This document shows positions 41,733 to 51,622 of a stretch of 64,000 bases of DNA, one piece after another (within the stretch, counting starts at the first letter, position 1; every line of letters starts with the position of its first letter). The notes below the pieces were generated by a model. It ran no database searches. It worked only from the letters and a program-made list of their open reading frames with translations, and was not told the DNA's origin. Source of the stretch: Streptomyces polyasparticus (GTDB lineage Bacteria > Actinomycetota > Actinomycetes > Streptomycetales > Streptomycetaceae); assembly GCF_014493765.1 (NCBI RefSeq), contig NZ_JACTVJ010000006.1:496001-560000 (forward strand). The letters are read 5' to 3'. A program made the translations under genes and the position numbers.

Positions 41733-44700
41733 TCACGCCCGCCCGCGAAACGCCCACTTTCCGTGCGGCGCCCGGAACACCACGTAGCCCGGCTCGGTGC
41801 GCACATACACGGCGCCCTCGGGCGCCTCGGCCTCGTCCCGCGCCGCCGCCGGCACATGCACCTCGGCGGTCGCACCCACCGGCACCCGTACGGCCATCCG
41901 TATCTCCTTGTCGATACGGGACCACGCCACGGCCGCCCGCCCCCGCACCGTGTCCAGCTCGGTGCGCGCCCAGTCGACCCCGTCGCGGGCGTCGGGCCGC
42001 ACCGTGAACGTCCAGTAGCCCGCGTCGCCGGGGCGCAGGCCGGCCACGTTCCGTTCTCGAACCAGTGGCCCCAGCCGGGGTACGTGCGCTGCAGCGCCAC
42101 CGCACGCGCGACGTCCGAGTGCCCGGCCGCGCTCAGAGCGCGCAGCAGCACGCTGGTGCCGAGGCACCCGGTGTTGAGGTGGTTGCCGCGCGCGGCGATA
42201 TCGGCGAGCAGCGAGTCCGTGACGCTCGCCCGAGCACCCGCCGGCACCAGGCCGAAGGCGAGCGGGATGCAGTTGCTCGACTGCCGGTAGTGCGGGTCCT
42301 TGGCCGTGCGGTAGTGGCCTTCAGGGCCCAGGAACGCGGTGTTGAAGGTGTTCTTCAGATCCTCGGCGGCCCGCACAGAGCGCGCCCCGGTCGCGCTCTC
42401 GCCGACCAGCTCGGCCATCTCCGCGGTGTCGCGCAGCGCCCGGTACAGATACGCGCTCGCCGTGAGCCGGGTGTCCTCCGGCGGGATCTCGTAGCCGGGC
42501 GACACCCAGTCGCCGAGCGCCGTCACCGCGAGTCCGTTCTGCAGCCGCCCGAGCTCCCAGTCCAGATAGCGGGTCAGGGCGGACAGATGGCGGCGGGCGG
42601 CCGCCTCGTCCCCGTAGACCCGTTACATCTCGCGCACCAGGAACGGGTAGACCGTGGTCCACTCCGGCGCCGGTGCCAGCTCCTTGTAGCCCCAGCCGCC
42701 GCTCGGCACGATCACCGGCAGCTGCCCCTCCTCGTTCCGGCTGTCCGCCAGATCGCCCAGCCACTTGGTGAAGAACCGCTGCATGCCGAGCGCGTACATC
42801 ATGATCGGCGCACCGACCTGGGCGTCCCCGGTCCAGCCGTTCTTCTCGAACATCGGGGTATCGGTCGGGATGCTGTGCAGATTGTTGAGGACGGTGCGCC
42901 GCATCGCCCGCTCCAACTGCTCGTAGAACGGCTCGGAACAGCGGAACATCCCGGTGTCCTCGACCCCCGAGTGCACCACGCGGCCCAGCACCTCGTCCGG
43001 CTCGGGCTTGCGCGGCAGCCCGCTGATCTGCACGTAACGGAAGCCCTTGTACGAGAACTTGGGCTCCCACACCTCCTGCCCGCGCCCCGAGCAGACGTAT
43101 TCGTCCGTCTGGAACCGCCCCGGCACATGCCCCGTCTCGGCGTGCACACTCCCGTCGGCCTTGAGCTTCTCGCCGTGCTTGAGGCGTACGGTCGTGCCCG
43201 CGGCGGCCTGCACGGTCAGCCGTGTCCAGCCGGCCAGGGTGCGGCCCATGTCGACCAGCCAGTCGTCCCCGTACGCGGTGATCTTCACCGGCCGTACGGT
43301 CTCGACCACCTCCACCGGCTCCACGGACTGCGCCCGCAGCGCGCCCTGCGGCGCCTCCATCCGTACGGGCGTCCGCCAGCCCCTGTCGTCGAAGCCGGGC
43401 TCGGTCCACCCGGCGGGATGTTCGTGGGCGTCGTAAGTCTCGCCTGCGTAGGGGGAGTTGGAGAGGATCGGCCCTTCGGTCAGCCGCCACGTGTCGTCGG
43501 TGGCGAGGGTGGTGCGCGAGCCGTCCTCGTACGCGATCTCCAGCTGGCCGAGGAGCCGGGGCTCGCCGTGCCACTGAGGCCGGTGCCAGTTCCATACGTT
43601 CGGGGTCGTCATGCCGAAGAAGCCGCGGCCGAGCGTGACGCCGAGGGCGTTGGCGCCGCGCCGCAGCAGTCCGGTGACGTCGTGGGTGGCGTACAGGACG
43701 GTCTCGTCGTAGTCGGTGAACCCGGGGTCGAGCACCTGCCGGCCCACCCGTCGGCCGTTGATCTCGGCCTCGTAGTACGCGAGTCCGCTGATGTGCAGGC
43801 GGGCGCGGCGCACCGGCTTGGACACGGTGAACGCGCCGCGCAGCAGCGGTGCGGGAAGCTCGGGCGCGGACACCGTGACATCGTTGTCCCAAGGCCCCTG
43901 CCCGTACGGTACGAGCACGGCCGCCTCGGTCCAGCCGGCGTCGTCGAACTCGGGCCGCTGCCAGCCCTCCTGTTCGGTTCCGCTGCACCGCCAGCCCGGT
44001 CCGGTGGTCAACTCGACCGTGCCGCCGCCGTGTTCGACGACCAGACGCACCAGGAGACCCCCGGGGTTCACGGAGGCACCGCCGCGGTTCGTCGCCCGCA
44101 CGGCCACCGCGAGGCGGCCGCCCGCCCTCGCCTGCGAGGTCGCATCCGCCAGGTCGCCGGTGCGCCAGCTGTCCGTCTGCTCGGGGGCGTGCAGCACCTG
44201 CTCGCCCTGGAGGTACAGGGTGTAGTCGTCGTCGGCCGTGGCGATCAGCGTGGCCTTCGACACCTCGGCACCGGCGGGCAGTTGGAGCGCGGCGCGGAAC
44301 CAGACGGTGCCGGGAGGCGCGCCCTGCTCGGTGGCGCCCGGCGCCCAGATCCACGAGGCACCCTCGAAGGACGGAGCCTGCGGCGCGGCCCCGGCCCCGA
44401 TCCGGTGCCCCTGCCAGTCCCCGGCGTTCAGCGCGGTCTCCCACCAGCGCTCGGCGCTCCAGTCCGAGACCCGCCCGTCGCCGTCCCAGACCCGTACCTT
44501 CCAGGCGTATCTCGTACGGGGAGAGAGCGCCGGACCGCCGTACGGCACACCGACCGTGCGCGCGGAAGCGACCTTGCCGGAGTCCCAGACGGTGCGCGAT
44601 CCCGTGGTGACCCTGATCTGGTACGCGCTCTGCCCCGCCCCCTGGCCTGGGGCGGTCAACTCCCAGCCGTGCCGGGGTTTTTCGGTGTCCGTGCCGAGCA

Positions 44701-44831
44701 GGGTCCCCGCGTACTCGACCGTCGTACGCCCGATGCGCAGCGCTCCGGGTTCCCCGGCCGGTGCGCCGGCGGCGGTGAGCGCCTTCGCGTGCCCCTCGGG
44801 TTTGTGGCCTTGGTGACTGGCATGACAGGGG
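41733..44831 (-). pseudogene. GH78 alpha-L-rhamnosidase, inactivated
   Basis: The leftward frame encodes the N-terminal rhamnosidase domains (GALRIGRTTVEYAGTLLGTDTEKPRHGWEL, SYKGFRYVQISGLP) and the catalytic (alpha/alpha)6 barrel with MFEKNGWTGDAQVGAP. An in-frame TAA at 42623-42625 replaces the expected Tyr codon in REM-Y-RVYGDE. Coding continues in frame to PGWGHWFENG near 42060, where a stretch of roughly 40 codons is missing and the frame changes. The rest (VAGLRPGDAGYWTFTVRP...) reads in another frame to a TGA at 41733. No in-frame start codon lies between the operator at 44832 and the first conserved block, so the 5' end may be damaged too. Three lesions make it clearly non-functional. 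Confidence 0.88.
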
Positions 44832-44843
44832 TGAAACGATTCA
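44832..44843. promoter_or_regulatory. LacI-type operator upstream of the broken rhamnosidase
   Basis: TGAAACGATTCA is a 12-bp near-palindrome with central CG (10 of 12 positions symmetrical), the usual form of LacI-family operators in streptomycetes. It lies just upstream of the rhamnosidase coding sequence. The LacI protein encoded at 39025-40029 is the natural candidate to bind it. Confidence 0.6.
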
Positions 44844-45108
44844 ATCCACCGTCTTCGATCCTGGGAGCCCAGGCATGGGCACCTCAAGAGGCGTGCGGGG
44901 ATTTGCAGTTGAGACGGATGACGGCAGGGGAGTGCGTATGGAGTGAAGGGCCATGGCAGGGCCGCAAGGTATGGGCCGGTCCGCCATGGCAGCAGGGCGG
45001 TGCGGGTTCCTAGCCTCGGTGGAGTCGCGACGGCTGTCGGCCTTCAGCCCTCGCCAGGACTTCTGCTGACCACACCGATACCGACCCACACCGAGGGGCG
45101 TGCTGCGC

Positions 45109-45891
45109 ATGGGGCTGGACAAAGTGATCGACGACGCCGTCGAGGCGGTCGCGGACCTACCGCACGGTGCGTCGCTTGCCGTCGGCGGTTTCGGGCTCTG
45201 CGGTGTGCCAAGTGCCCTGATCCATGCGCTCCTTGAACGGCGCACCGGCGGTCTGCGCGTCGTGTCGAACAACTGCGGCGTGGACGACTGGGGGCTCGGT
45301 CTGCTGCTCCGTGAGGGCCTGATCGACCGGATGACCAGCTCGTACGTGGGGGAGAACAAGGAGTTCGCGCGCCGGTACCTGGGCGGTGAGCTGGAGGTGG
45401 AGCTTGTGCCGCAGGGCACGCTGGCCGAACGGCTGCGTGCGGGCGGCGCCGGCATTGCGGGGTTCTACACGCCCGCCGGTGTCGGCACCCAGGTCGCCGA
45501 GGGCGGGATCGCCTGGCGCTACGCCCCGGACGGTTCCGTGGCCGTAGCGGCGCCGCCCAAGGAGACGCGGGTCTTCCACGACCGCGAGTATCTGCTCGAA
45601 GAGGGCATCACCACGGACTTCGCCCTGGTGCGGGCAGCGGTCGGCGACCGGCACGGCAACCTCGTGTTCCACGCCTCCGCCCGCAACTTCAACCCGTTGG
45701 CCGCGATGGCCGGCCGGATCACCGTCGCCGAGGTGGAGGAGCTGGTGGAGCCGGGGGTGATTCCGCCCGGTGAGGTGCAGCTGCCGGGGGTGTTCGTGCA
45801 GCGGGTGGTGCCGGTGGCGGCCGACGACCCGGCGGCCGAGAAACGGATCGAGCGGCGCACGGTGCGCCCCGCAGTGGAAGGAGCCCGCTGA
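45109..45891 (+). CDS. 3-oxoacid CoA-transferase subunit A
   Basis: A 260-residue CoA-transferase family I alpha subunit. Conserved parts are [40 protein letters not shown], the [26 protein letters not shown] block and [24 protein letters not shown]. With subunit B it moves CoA between succinyl-CoA and a 3-oxoacid such as acetoacetate or 3-oxoadipate (Scot/PcaI type). The ATG 45109 has GAGGGG 10 nt upstream; GTG 45100 is too close to that site. The beta gene starts 1 bp after the stop. Confidence 0.93.
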   Translation: MGLDKVIDDAVEAVADLPHGASLAVGGFGLCGVPSALIHALLERRTGGLRVVSNNCGVDDWGLGLLLREGLIDRMTSSYVGENKEFARRYLGGELEVELVPQGTLAERLRAGGAGIAGFYTPAGVGTQVAEGGIAWRYAPDGSVAVAAPPKETRVFHDREYLLEEGITTDFALVRAAVGDRHGNLVFHASARNFNPLAAMAGRITVAEVEELVEPGVIPPGEVQLPGVFVQRVVPVAADDPAAEKRIERRTVRPAVEGAR

Positions 45892-45892
45892 C

Positions 45893-46567
45893 ATGGCACT
45901 CACCCGCGACCAGATGGCCGCCCGCGCCGCACGCGAACTGCCCGACGGTGCATATGTGAACCTCGGCATCGGACTGCCCACCCTCGTCCCCGGCCATCTG
46001 CCGCCGGACATCGAGGTGGTCCTGCAGTCCGAGAACGGCATCCTCGGCGTCGGCCCGTATCCGGCCGAGGACGAACTGCATCCGGATCTGATCAACGCCG
46101 GCAAGGAGACCGTGACGATCGCTCCGGGCGGCTCCTACTTCGACTCCGCGCTGTCGTTCGGGATGATCCGCGGCGGCCATATCGACGTGGCCGTCCTGGG
46201 TGCCATGCAGGTGTCCGCGTTCGGGGATCTGGCCAACTGGGTCGTCCCCGGCAAGATGATCAAGGGCATGGGTGGAGCGATGGACCTGGTGCACGGGGCG
46301 CGCCGGGTCATCGTGCTGATGGAGCACACCGCACGGGACGGGTCGCCCAAGCTCGTCGACGAGTGCACTCTGCCGCTCACCGGCTGGGGCGTGGTGCACC
46401 GCGTGATCACCGATCTCGCGGTCCTCGACATCACCGTCGGCGGGCTGCTCCTTCGCGAACTCGCCCCGGGTGTACGCCTGGACGAGGTGCGGGCCGCTAC
46501 CGGAGCCGAATTCGCCGTGGCCCCGGACCTCGCGCACACAACGGGCTTGGCGGAAGTGGTGAGTTGA
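45893..46567 (+). CDS. 3-oxoacid CoA-transferase subunit B
   Basis: A 224-residue beta subunit with the catalytic glutamate Glu47 in [16 protein letters not shown], which forms the enzyme-CoA thioester. Other family blocks are [43 protein letters not shown] and [20 protein letters not shown]. It has its own GGAAGGAG ribosome site and directly follows subunit A. No pca or other aromatic-pathway gene is present, so ketone-body-type use cannot be separated from 3-oxoadipate use. Confidence 0.94.
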   Translation: MALTRDQMAARAARELPDGAYVNLGIGLPTLVPGHLPPDIEVVLQSENGILGVGPYPAEDELHPDLINAGKETVTIAPGGSYFDSALSFGMIRGGHIDVAVLGAMQVSAFGDLANWVVPGKMIKGMGGAMDLVHGARRVIVLMEHTARDGSPKLVDECTLPLTGWGVVHRVITDLAVLDITVGGLLLRELAPGVRLDEVRAATGAEFAVAPDLAHTTGLAEVVS

Positions 46568-46639
46568 CACATTCCTGAGCGCCGACGGCCACCCCTACGT
46601 TCACGGAAACATTTCGCCCCCGTGAACGAGGAGTTCCCC

Positions 46640-47923
46640 GTGACGCTGCCCCACCACCGTCCGACACCTCGCGGGCGACGGCCCGGCTTCCTGCTGCCGG
46701 CCGTCGCCGCCGCGGCCCTGTCCCTGCTGCTCGCCGCGGCCATGCTGAAGGCCGCGCCGCCCGCGCGGGCCGCCTCCATCGAGCAGGTGACCGGGTTCGG
46801 CTCCAACCCCGGCGCCCTGAAGATGTACCGGTACGTGCCCGACGGTCTGCCCGCGGGCCGCCCGCTCGTCGTCGCCCTGCACGGCTGCTCGCTGAGCGGC
46901 AGCGGCCTCGCGGCCGACTTCGGCACCCGTACCGGCTGGAAGGAGCTGGCCGACCGCCACAAGTTCACCCTCGTCCTGCCGGAGACGAGCACCGCCAACA
47001 ACTCCCTCAACTGCTTCAACTGGTTCAAGGCCGCGGACACCACCCGCGACCAGGGCGAGGCGCTGTCCGTCAAGCAGATGGTGGACAAGGCCACGGCCGA
47101 TCAGTCCGCGGACCCGTCGCGTGTGTACGTCACCGGTCTTTCCGCCGGCGGCGGCATGACCTCCGTGCTGATGGCCGCCTATCCCGAGGTGTTCGCGGGC
47201 GGCGGCATCGCGGCAGGACTGCCGTACGGCTGCGCGCCGGAGACCAATGAGTGGACCTGTATGAGTCCCGGTGTCGCCAAGTCGCCCGCCCAGTGGGGCG
47301 CCAAGGTGCGCGCGGCCTCGCCCGGCGGCTCCGCGCGCACCGCCTGGCCGACGCTCTCCGTATGGCACGGCAGCAGTGATACGACGGTGGCGCCGGCGAA
47401 CCTGCAGGAGCTCGTCGACCAGTGGACCGATGTGCACGGCGCCGACCAGACGGCCGACGTCTCCGACACGGTGTCCGGAGCCGCCCACAAGGTGTACGAG
47501 AACCCGGCGGGCCGACCCGTGGTGGAGAGCTTCACCATGAGCGGGATGGGGCACGGGCAGCCCATCGACCCGGGCACCGCGGCAGGCCAGTGCGGTCGGA
47601 CCGGCGACACCTACCTCCCCGATGCGAACATCTGCGCCGCCCACCACATGGCCGCGTTCTGGGGGCTGACCGGCGGCGGATCGACGCCGTCCCCGGACCC
47701 GTCGAACAGTCCGTCGCCCGACCCCAGCACCCCGGCGCCCGCCGAGTGCTTCACGTCGAGCACCTACACCCACGTGCAGCAGAGCCGGGCCCACCAGTCG
47801 GGCGGCTACGCCTACGCCGACGGCTCCGACCAGGCGATGGGGCTGTGGAACACATACGTACAGGCGACGCTCAAGAAGACCGGTGACGACTACTACGAAG
47901 TGGTCGCCACCGGGTCCTGCTGA
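46640..47923 (+). CDS. Secreted PHB-depolymerase-family esterase
   Basis: The 427-residue secreted esterase has a signal peptide (PAVAAAALSLLLAAAMLKAAPPARA) and an alpha/beta-hydrolase domain with PLVVALHGCSLSGSG (oxyanion hole), nucleophile Ser in VTGLSAGGGMTS, and the late His in MSGMGHGQPID. A Pro/Ser/Asp linker (about 355-375) joins it to a 55-residue C-terminal module bounded by Cys (ECFTSSTYTHVQQ ... VATGSC), likely polymer-binding. Family members degrade poly(3-hydroxybutyrate) or feruloylated or acetylated polysaccharide. GTG 46640 has GAGGAG 6 nt upstream, better than GTG 46622. Confidence 0.9.
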   Translation: MTLPHHRPTPRGRRPGFLLPAVAAAALSLLLAAAMLKAAPPARAASIEQVTGFGSNPGALKMYRYVPDGLPAGRPLVVALHGCSLSGSGLAADFGTRTGWKELADRHKFTLVLPETSTANNSLNCFNWFKAADTTRDQGEALSVKQMVDKATADQSADPSRVYVTGLSAGGGMTSVLMAAYPEVFAGGGIAAGLPYGCAPETNEWTCMSPGVAKSPAQWGAKVRAASPGGSARTAWPTLSVWHGSSDTTVAPANLQELVDQWTDVHGADQTADVSDTVSGAAHKVYENPAGRPVVESFTMSGMGHGQPIDPGTAAGQCGRTGDTYLPDANICAAHHMAAFWGLTGGGSTPSPDPSNSPSPDPSTPAPAECFTSSTYTHVQQSRAHQSGGYAYADGSDQAMGLWNTYVQATLKKTGDDYYEVVATGSC

Positions 47924-47932
47924 GGACGCCAT

Positions 47933-47972
47933 GGGGGCCGCCGCCATCCGAACGCCGATGGTTGTGGCCCCC
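47933..47972 (+). terminator. Probable terminator after the secreted esterase
   Basis: GGGGGCC (47933-47939) pairs with GGCCCCC (47966-47972), with an inner CCATC/GATGG pairing. It lies 10 bp beyond the esterase stop and before the transporter operon. Confidence 0.65.
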
Positions 47973-48100
47973 GCCCACATCGCTCCAACTGCCCCCGGCT
48001 CCTAGCCTTCCGGCCAGCAGCGCATCACCGCTGCTCCTCAACCGCCCTGTGGACGCGGGCAGTTGACCGACACCCTCACCCGCAGCGGAAGAGAGCCGAC

Positions 48101-49285
48101 ATGCACCGAAAGCGCCTTGCCGCCCTGGCCGCGGCAGCAGCGGCCCTGATCCTCACCACCTCGTGCGGCAGCCCCGGCAGCAGCTCCACGGGCAGCAAGG
48201 ACTCGGGTCCCGTCAAGGTCGGCCTCGTGTATTCCAAGTCGGGGCCGCTCGCCACGTACGGCAAGCAGTATCTGGAGGGCTTCCAGGCCGGGCTCGACTA
48301 CGCCACGAAGGGCACCGGCAAGGCGGGCGGCCGGGAGATCGAGGTCCACCAGGCCGATGACGCCGGCGATCCCGCGAAGGCGGTGGCCGCCACCAAGGAC
48401 CTCATCGGCCAGGGCTACGACGTCATCGCGGGCGCCACCTCCTCCGGCGTCGCCACCCAGGTCAGCCCGCTCACCGAGCAGAACAAGGTGCTCTTCCTGT
48501 CCGGCCCCGCGGCCACCGACGCCGTCACCGGCGCGGGTCCGTACACCTTCCGCTCCGGGCGGCAGACCACCCAGGACATCAACACCGCCGCGGCCTTCGT
48601 CGGCGACATGAAGGGCAAGAAGGTCACGGTCTTCGCCCAGGACAACGCGTTCGGACAGGCCAACGTCGCCGGTGTGAAGGCGGTGCTCGAACCGCAGGGA
48701 GCCAAGGTCGCGCCGCTGCTCGTACCGGCCGCCGCGAACGACTTCACCCCGTTCGCCACGCAGGCGAAGAAGTCCGGCGCGGACATGATGTTCGTCGCCT
48801 GGGCCGGCACCTCCGCCAAGGCGATGTGGACCGCGCTCGGCCAGCAGGGCGTGTTCGACTCCACGAAGGTCGTCACCGGCCTCGACATCGCGGCCACCTG
48901 GCCCTCGTACGGGAAGGTGGCGGAGCAAGTCGACTTCCTCGCCCACTACTTCGCGGGCGCGGCGGGCACCGAGGCCGAGAAGGCGATGACCGAGCGTGTC
49001 ACCAAGGCGGGCGGCGAGGTCGGCCTGTTCACCGTGGACGGGTTCACCGCCGCCCAGATGATCGTGCGCGCGGTCGGACAGGGCTCCTCCGCCGACGAGA
49101 GGGCCAAGGCCCTCGAAGGCTGGAGCTTCGAGGGAGTCAAGGGCAGGCTTACGATCCGGGCCGAGGACCACGCGCTGCTGCAGCCCATGTTCCAGGCGCG
49201 GCTCAGGAACGGCACGCCGCCCACCGCGGAACTGGTCAAGAAGCTCGAGGCCGACGCGGTCGCTCCCGGCGTGGTGAAGAAGTGA
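48101..49285 (+). CDS. livK: Branched-chain amino-acid-type ABC transporter substrate-binding lipoprotein
   Basis: A 394-residue lipoprotein with signal ALAAAAAALILTTSC (lipid-modified Cys22) and a type I periplasmic-binding fold (KVGLVYSKSGPLATYGKQYLEGFQAGLDYA, VIAGATSSGVATQVSPL, TVFAQDNAFGQANV). It is the first of five genes whose starts overlap the preceding stops. Homologues bind Leu/Ile/Val, but also other amino acids, amides or urea; the ligand cannot be read from the sequence. Confidence 0.88.
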   Translation: MHRKRLAALAAAAAALILTTSCGSPGSSSTGSKDSGPVKVGLVYSKSGPLATYGKQYLEGFQAGLDYATKGTGKAGGREIEVHQADDAGDPAKAVAATKDLIGQGYDVIAGATSSGVATQVSPLTEQNKVLFLSGPAATDAVTGAGPYTFRSGRQTTQDINTAAAFVGDMKGKKVTVFAQDNAFGQANVAGVKAVLEPQGAKVAPLLVPAAANDFTPFATQAKKSGADMMFVAWAGTSAKAMWTALGQQGVFDSTKVVTGLDIAATWPSYGKVAEQVDFLAHYFAGAAGTEAEKAMTERVTKAGGEVGLFTVDGFTAAQMIVRAVGQGSSADERAKALEGWSFEGVKGRLTIRAEDHALLQPMFQARLRNGTPPTAELVKKLEADAVAPGVVKK

Positions 49286-50067
49286 CCGCCGAAGCCCTCA
49301 CCGCCCCCACCGCCGCCCGGCCGGTCCTGCGCGTGCGCGGGCTCGGCTGGGCGGTCGGCGGAGCCCGGATCGTCTCCGGACTGGAATTCGATGTGGCCGA
49401 GGGCGAGTTCGTGGCCGTGATCGGTCCGAACGGAGCGGGCAAGACCTCCCTGTTCAACCTGATCTCCGGCCTGGTCCGGCCGACCGAGGGCAGCATCGAA
49501 CTCGACCGCGCCGACATCACCGCCGACCCGCCGCACCGCCGGGCACGCCGCGGACTCGGCCGTACCTTCCAGTCCTCCAGCGTCTTCGCCGGCCTGAGTG
49601 TCCTGGAGAACGTCCGGCTCGCCGCGGCCGCCCACCGGGGCTCCTGTCTGCGCCTGTGGCGGCGCGCCGATTCCGGCACCGCCGCACGCGAAGCGGCCAT
49701 GGGTGCGCTCGCCCGGGTCGGTCTGTCCACCCGCGCCGCGGACCTCGCGGGAGCGCTGTCGCACGGCGACAAACGCAAGCTGGAGATCGCCATCCTCCTG
49801 GTCACCGAGCCGCGCCTGATCCTGCTCGACGAGCCGATGGCGGGCGTCGGCACTGCCGACGTGCCCGCCCTGACCGAGGTGATACGGACCGTGCACCGCG
49901 AGGAGGGCCGCACCGTGCTGATGGTGGAGCACCACATGGACGTGCTGCTCGGCCTCGCCGACCGGGTCGCCGTGATGCACCACGGGCAGCTGCTCGCCCT
50001 GGACACACCCGAGAAGGTCACGGCCGATCCGCTGGTCCAGGACGCCTACCTGGGGGAGACGCTGTGA
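49282..50067 (+). CDS. livG: Branched-chain amino-acid ABC transporter ATP-binding protein LivG
   Basis: A 261-residue ATPase starting with a GTG that overlaps the binding-protein stop (GTGA). Walker A is GPNGAGKTSLFN. LGRTFQSSSVFAGLSVLENV is the LivG-type Q-loop region, and the signature is degenerate (ALSHGDKRKLEIAILL). Walker B is LILLDEPMAGVG and the H-loop is MVEHHMDVLLGLADRV. It pairs with the downstream LivF to drive import. Confidence 0.93.
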   Translation: MTAEALTAPTAARPVLRVRGLGWAVGGARIVSGLEFDVAEGEFVAVIGPNGAGKTSLFNLISGLVRPTEGSIELDRADITADPPHRRARRGLGRTFQSSSVFAGLSVLENVRLAAAAHRGSCLRLWRRADSGTAAREAAMGALARVGLSTRAADLAGALSHGDKRKLEIAILLVTEPRLILLDEPMAGVGTADVPALTEVIRTVHREEGRTVLMVEHHMDVLLGLADRVAVMHHGQLLALDTPEKVTADPLVQDAYLGETL

Positions 50068-50759
50068 CCGCACTGCTCGACGTCAGCGAGCTGACCGTAC
50101 GCTTCGGGTCCTCGCAGATCCTGCACGGCGTCGGCCTCACCGTCGCGCACCAGGGCGTCACCGCGCTCCTCGGCCGCAACGGCGCGGGCAAGACCACCAC
50201 GCTCAAGGCCGTGCTCGGCCTCGTGCCCCGAACAGGCCGCATACGCCTGGCGGATGAGGACATCACCGCCCTGCCCACGCACGCGATCGTCCGCCGCGGC
50301 CTCGGCTACGCGCCCGAGGACCGCAACGTCTTCGCGTCCCTGACCGTCACCGAGAACCTCGAACTCGCCGCACGCGGCAGCGGCCCCCACCACTACGACC
50401 TGGTCTACGACATGTTCCCCGAGCTGAAGCAGCGCGGAAAGCAGCGGGCCGGCAGCCTGTCCGGCGGGCAGCAGCAGATGGTCGCCATCGGGCGGACGCT
50501 GCTCAACGACAACCGGCTGCTGCTCGTCGACGAACCCACCAAGGGCCTCGCCCCGAAAATCGTCACCGAGGTCGCGGACGTCCTCGCGCGCGCCGCCGAG
50601 AAGGTGCCCATCCTCCTCGTCGAGCAGAACCTCGCCCTGGTCCGCCGGATCGCCGACCACGCCGTCGTCCTCGAACAGGGCAGCGTCGTGCACACCTCGG
50701 CCGCCGCCGATCTGCTCACCGACGCCGACCTCACCCGCGAACTCCTGGGAGTGGCATGA
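50064..50759 (+). CDS. livF: Branched-chain amino-acid ABC transporter ATP-binding protein LivF
   Basis: A 231-residue ATPase with GTG start overlapping the livG stop. It has Walker A GRNGAGKTTTLKA, LivF-type Q-loop GLGYAPEDRNVFASLTVTENL, signature LSGGQQQMVAIGRTLL, Walker B LLLVDEPTKGLAP and the H-loop VEQNLALVRRIADH. Second ATPase of the importer. Confidence 0.94.
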   Translation: MTALLDVSELTVRFGSSQILHGVGLTVAHQGVTALLGRNGAGKTTTLKAVLGLVPRTGRIRLADEDITALPTHAIVRRGLGYAPEDRNVFASLTVTENLELAARGSGPHHYDLVYDMFPELKQRGKQRAGSLSGGQQQMVAIGRTLLNDNRLLLVDEPTKGLAPKIVTEVADVLARAAEKVPILLVEQNLALVRRIADHAVVLEQGSVVHTSAAADLLTDADLTRELLGVA

Positions 50760-51622
50760 GCACCCTCGTCCTCCTCTCCCTCACCGGGCTCGGCCTGGGA
50801 GCCCTGTACTTCCTCGTCGCCTCGGGCCTCTCCCTGATCTTCGGCCTCGCCGACGTCCTCAACTTCGCGCACGGCCTCTTCCTCTCCGTCGGCGCGTACG
50901 GCACCTGGTGGGCGGCCGACCGTCTCGGCCTCGGTTTCGTGCCCGCGGCGGCCGTCGGCGTCGGCCTCGGGGCGCTGGCCGCCGTCCTCGTCGAACTGCT
51001 GCTCATCCGCCCGCTGTACGCGCGGCCCATCGACCAGGTCCTCGTCACCGTCGGTCTGAGCCTCGCGGGCGTCGCCCTGCTCCAGGCCGGATTCGGCGCC
51101 GACCCCGTGACGTTCCCCAAGCCGGCCTGGACGGAGGAGACCACCACGGTCCTCGGCGCGACCGTGCCGAACGACCGGTTCCTGCTGATCGGAGTCGCGC
51201 TCGCCGTCCTTGCCCTGCTCCAACTCTTCCTGCACCGCACCCGGTTCGGCCTGATCGTCCGCGCCGGAGTCGAGGACCGCGCGATGGTCACGGCCCTAGG
51301 CATCAACGTACGGATCGCCTTCACGGTCGTCTTCGCCATCGGCGGCGCGGCCGCGGCGCTCGGCGGGGTGCTCGCCGGCGTGTACTACGGCGATGTCTCA
51401 CCCGGCCAGGGGACCTCGCTGCTCATCTTCGCGTTCATCGTCGTCGTCATCGGCGGCATGGGCTCGGTCGCGGGCTCGGCACTCGCCGCCGTCGTGGTCG
51501 GCCTCGTCCAGCAGTTCACCAGCTACTACGCCGCCGCCGGCGTCGGCGAGGCCTCCGTCGTCCTCGTCCTCGCCATGGTCCTGCTCGCCCGGCCCGGCGG
51601 CCTCACGGGGAGGACCGCATGA
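50756..51622 (+). CDS. livH: Branched-chain amino-acid ABC transporter permease LivH
   Basis: A 288-residue permease with eight hydrophobic segments. Typical LivH blocks are YFLVASGLSLIFGLADVLNFAHG, IDQVLVTVGLSLAGVALLQ and ALGINVRIAFTVVFAIGGAAAALGGVLAG, the last being the cytoplasmic coupling region. The ATG overlaps the livF stop (ATGA). Confidence 0.93.
   Translation: MSTLVLLSLTGLGLGALYFLVASGLSLIFGLADVLNFAHGLFLSVGAYGTWWAADRLGLGFVPAAAVGVGLGALAAVLVELLLIRPLYARPIDQVLVTVGLSLAGVALLQAGFGADPVTFPKPAWTEETTTVLGATVPNDRFLLIGVALAVLALLQLFLHRTRFGLIVRAGVEDRAMVTALGINVRIAFTVVFAIGGAAAALGGVLAGVYYGDVSPGQGTSLLIFAFIVVVIGGMGSVAGSALAAVVVGLVQQFTSYYAAAGVGEASVVLVLAMVLLARPGGLTGRTA

Noticed and set aside
42065-45013. 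982-codon rightward ORF
   Set aside because: Antisense to the rhamnosidase pseudogene and composed of low-complexity Arg/His/Val residues.
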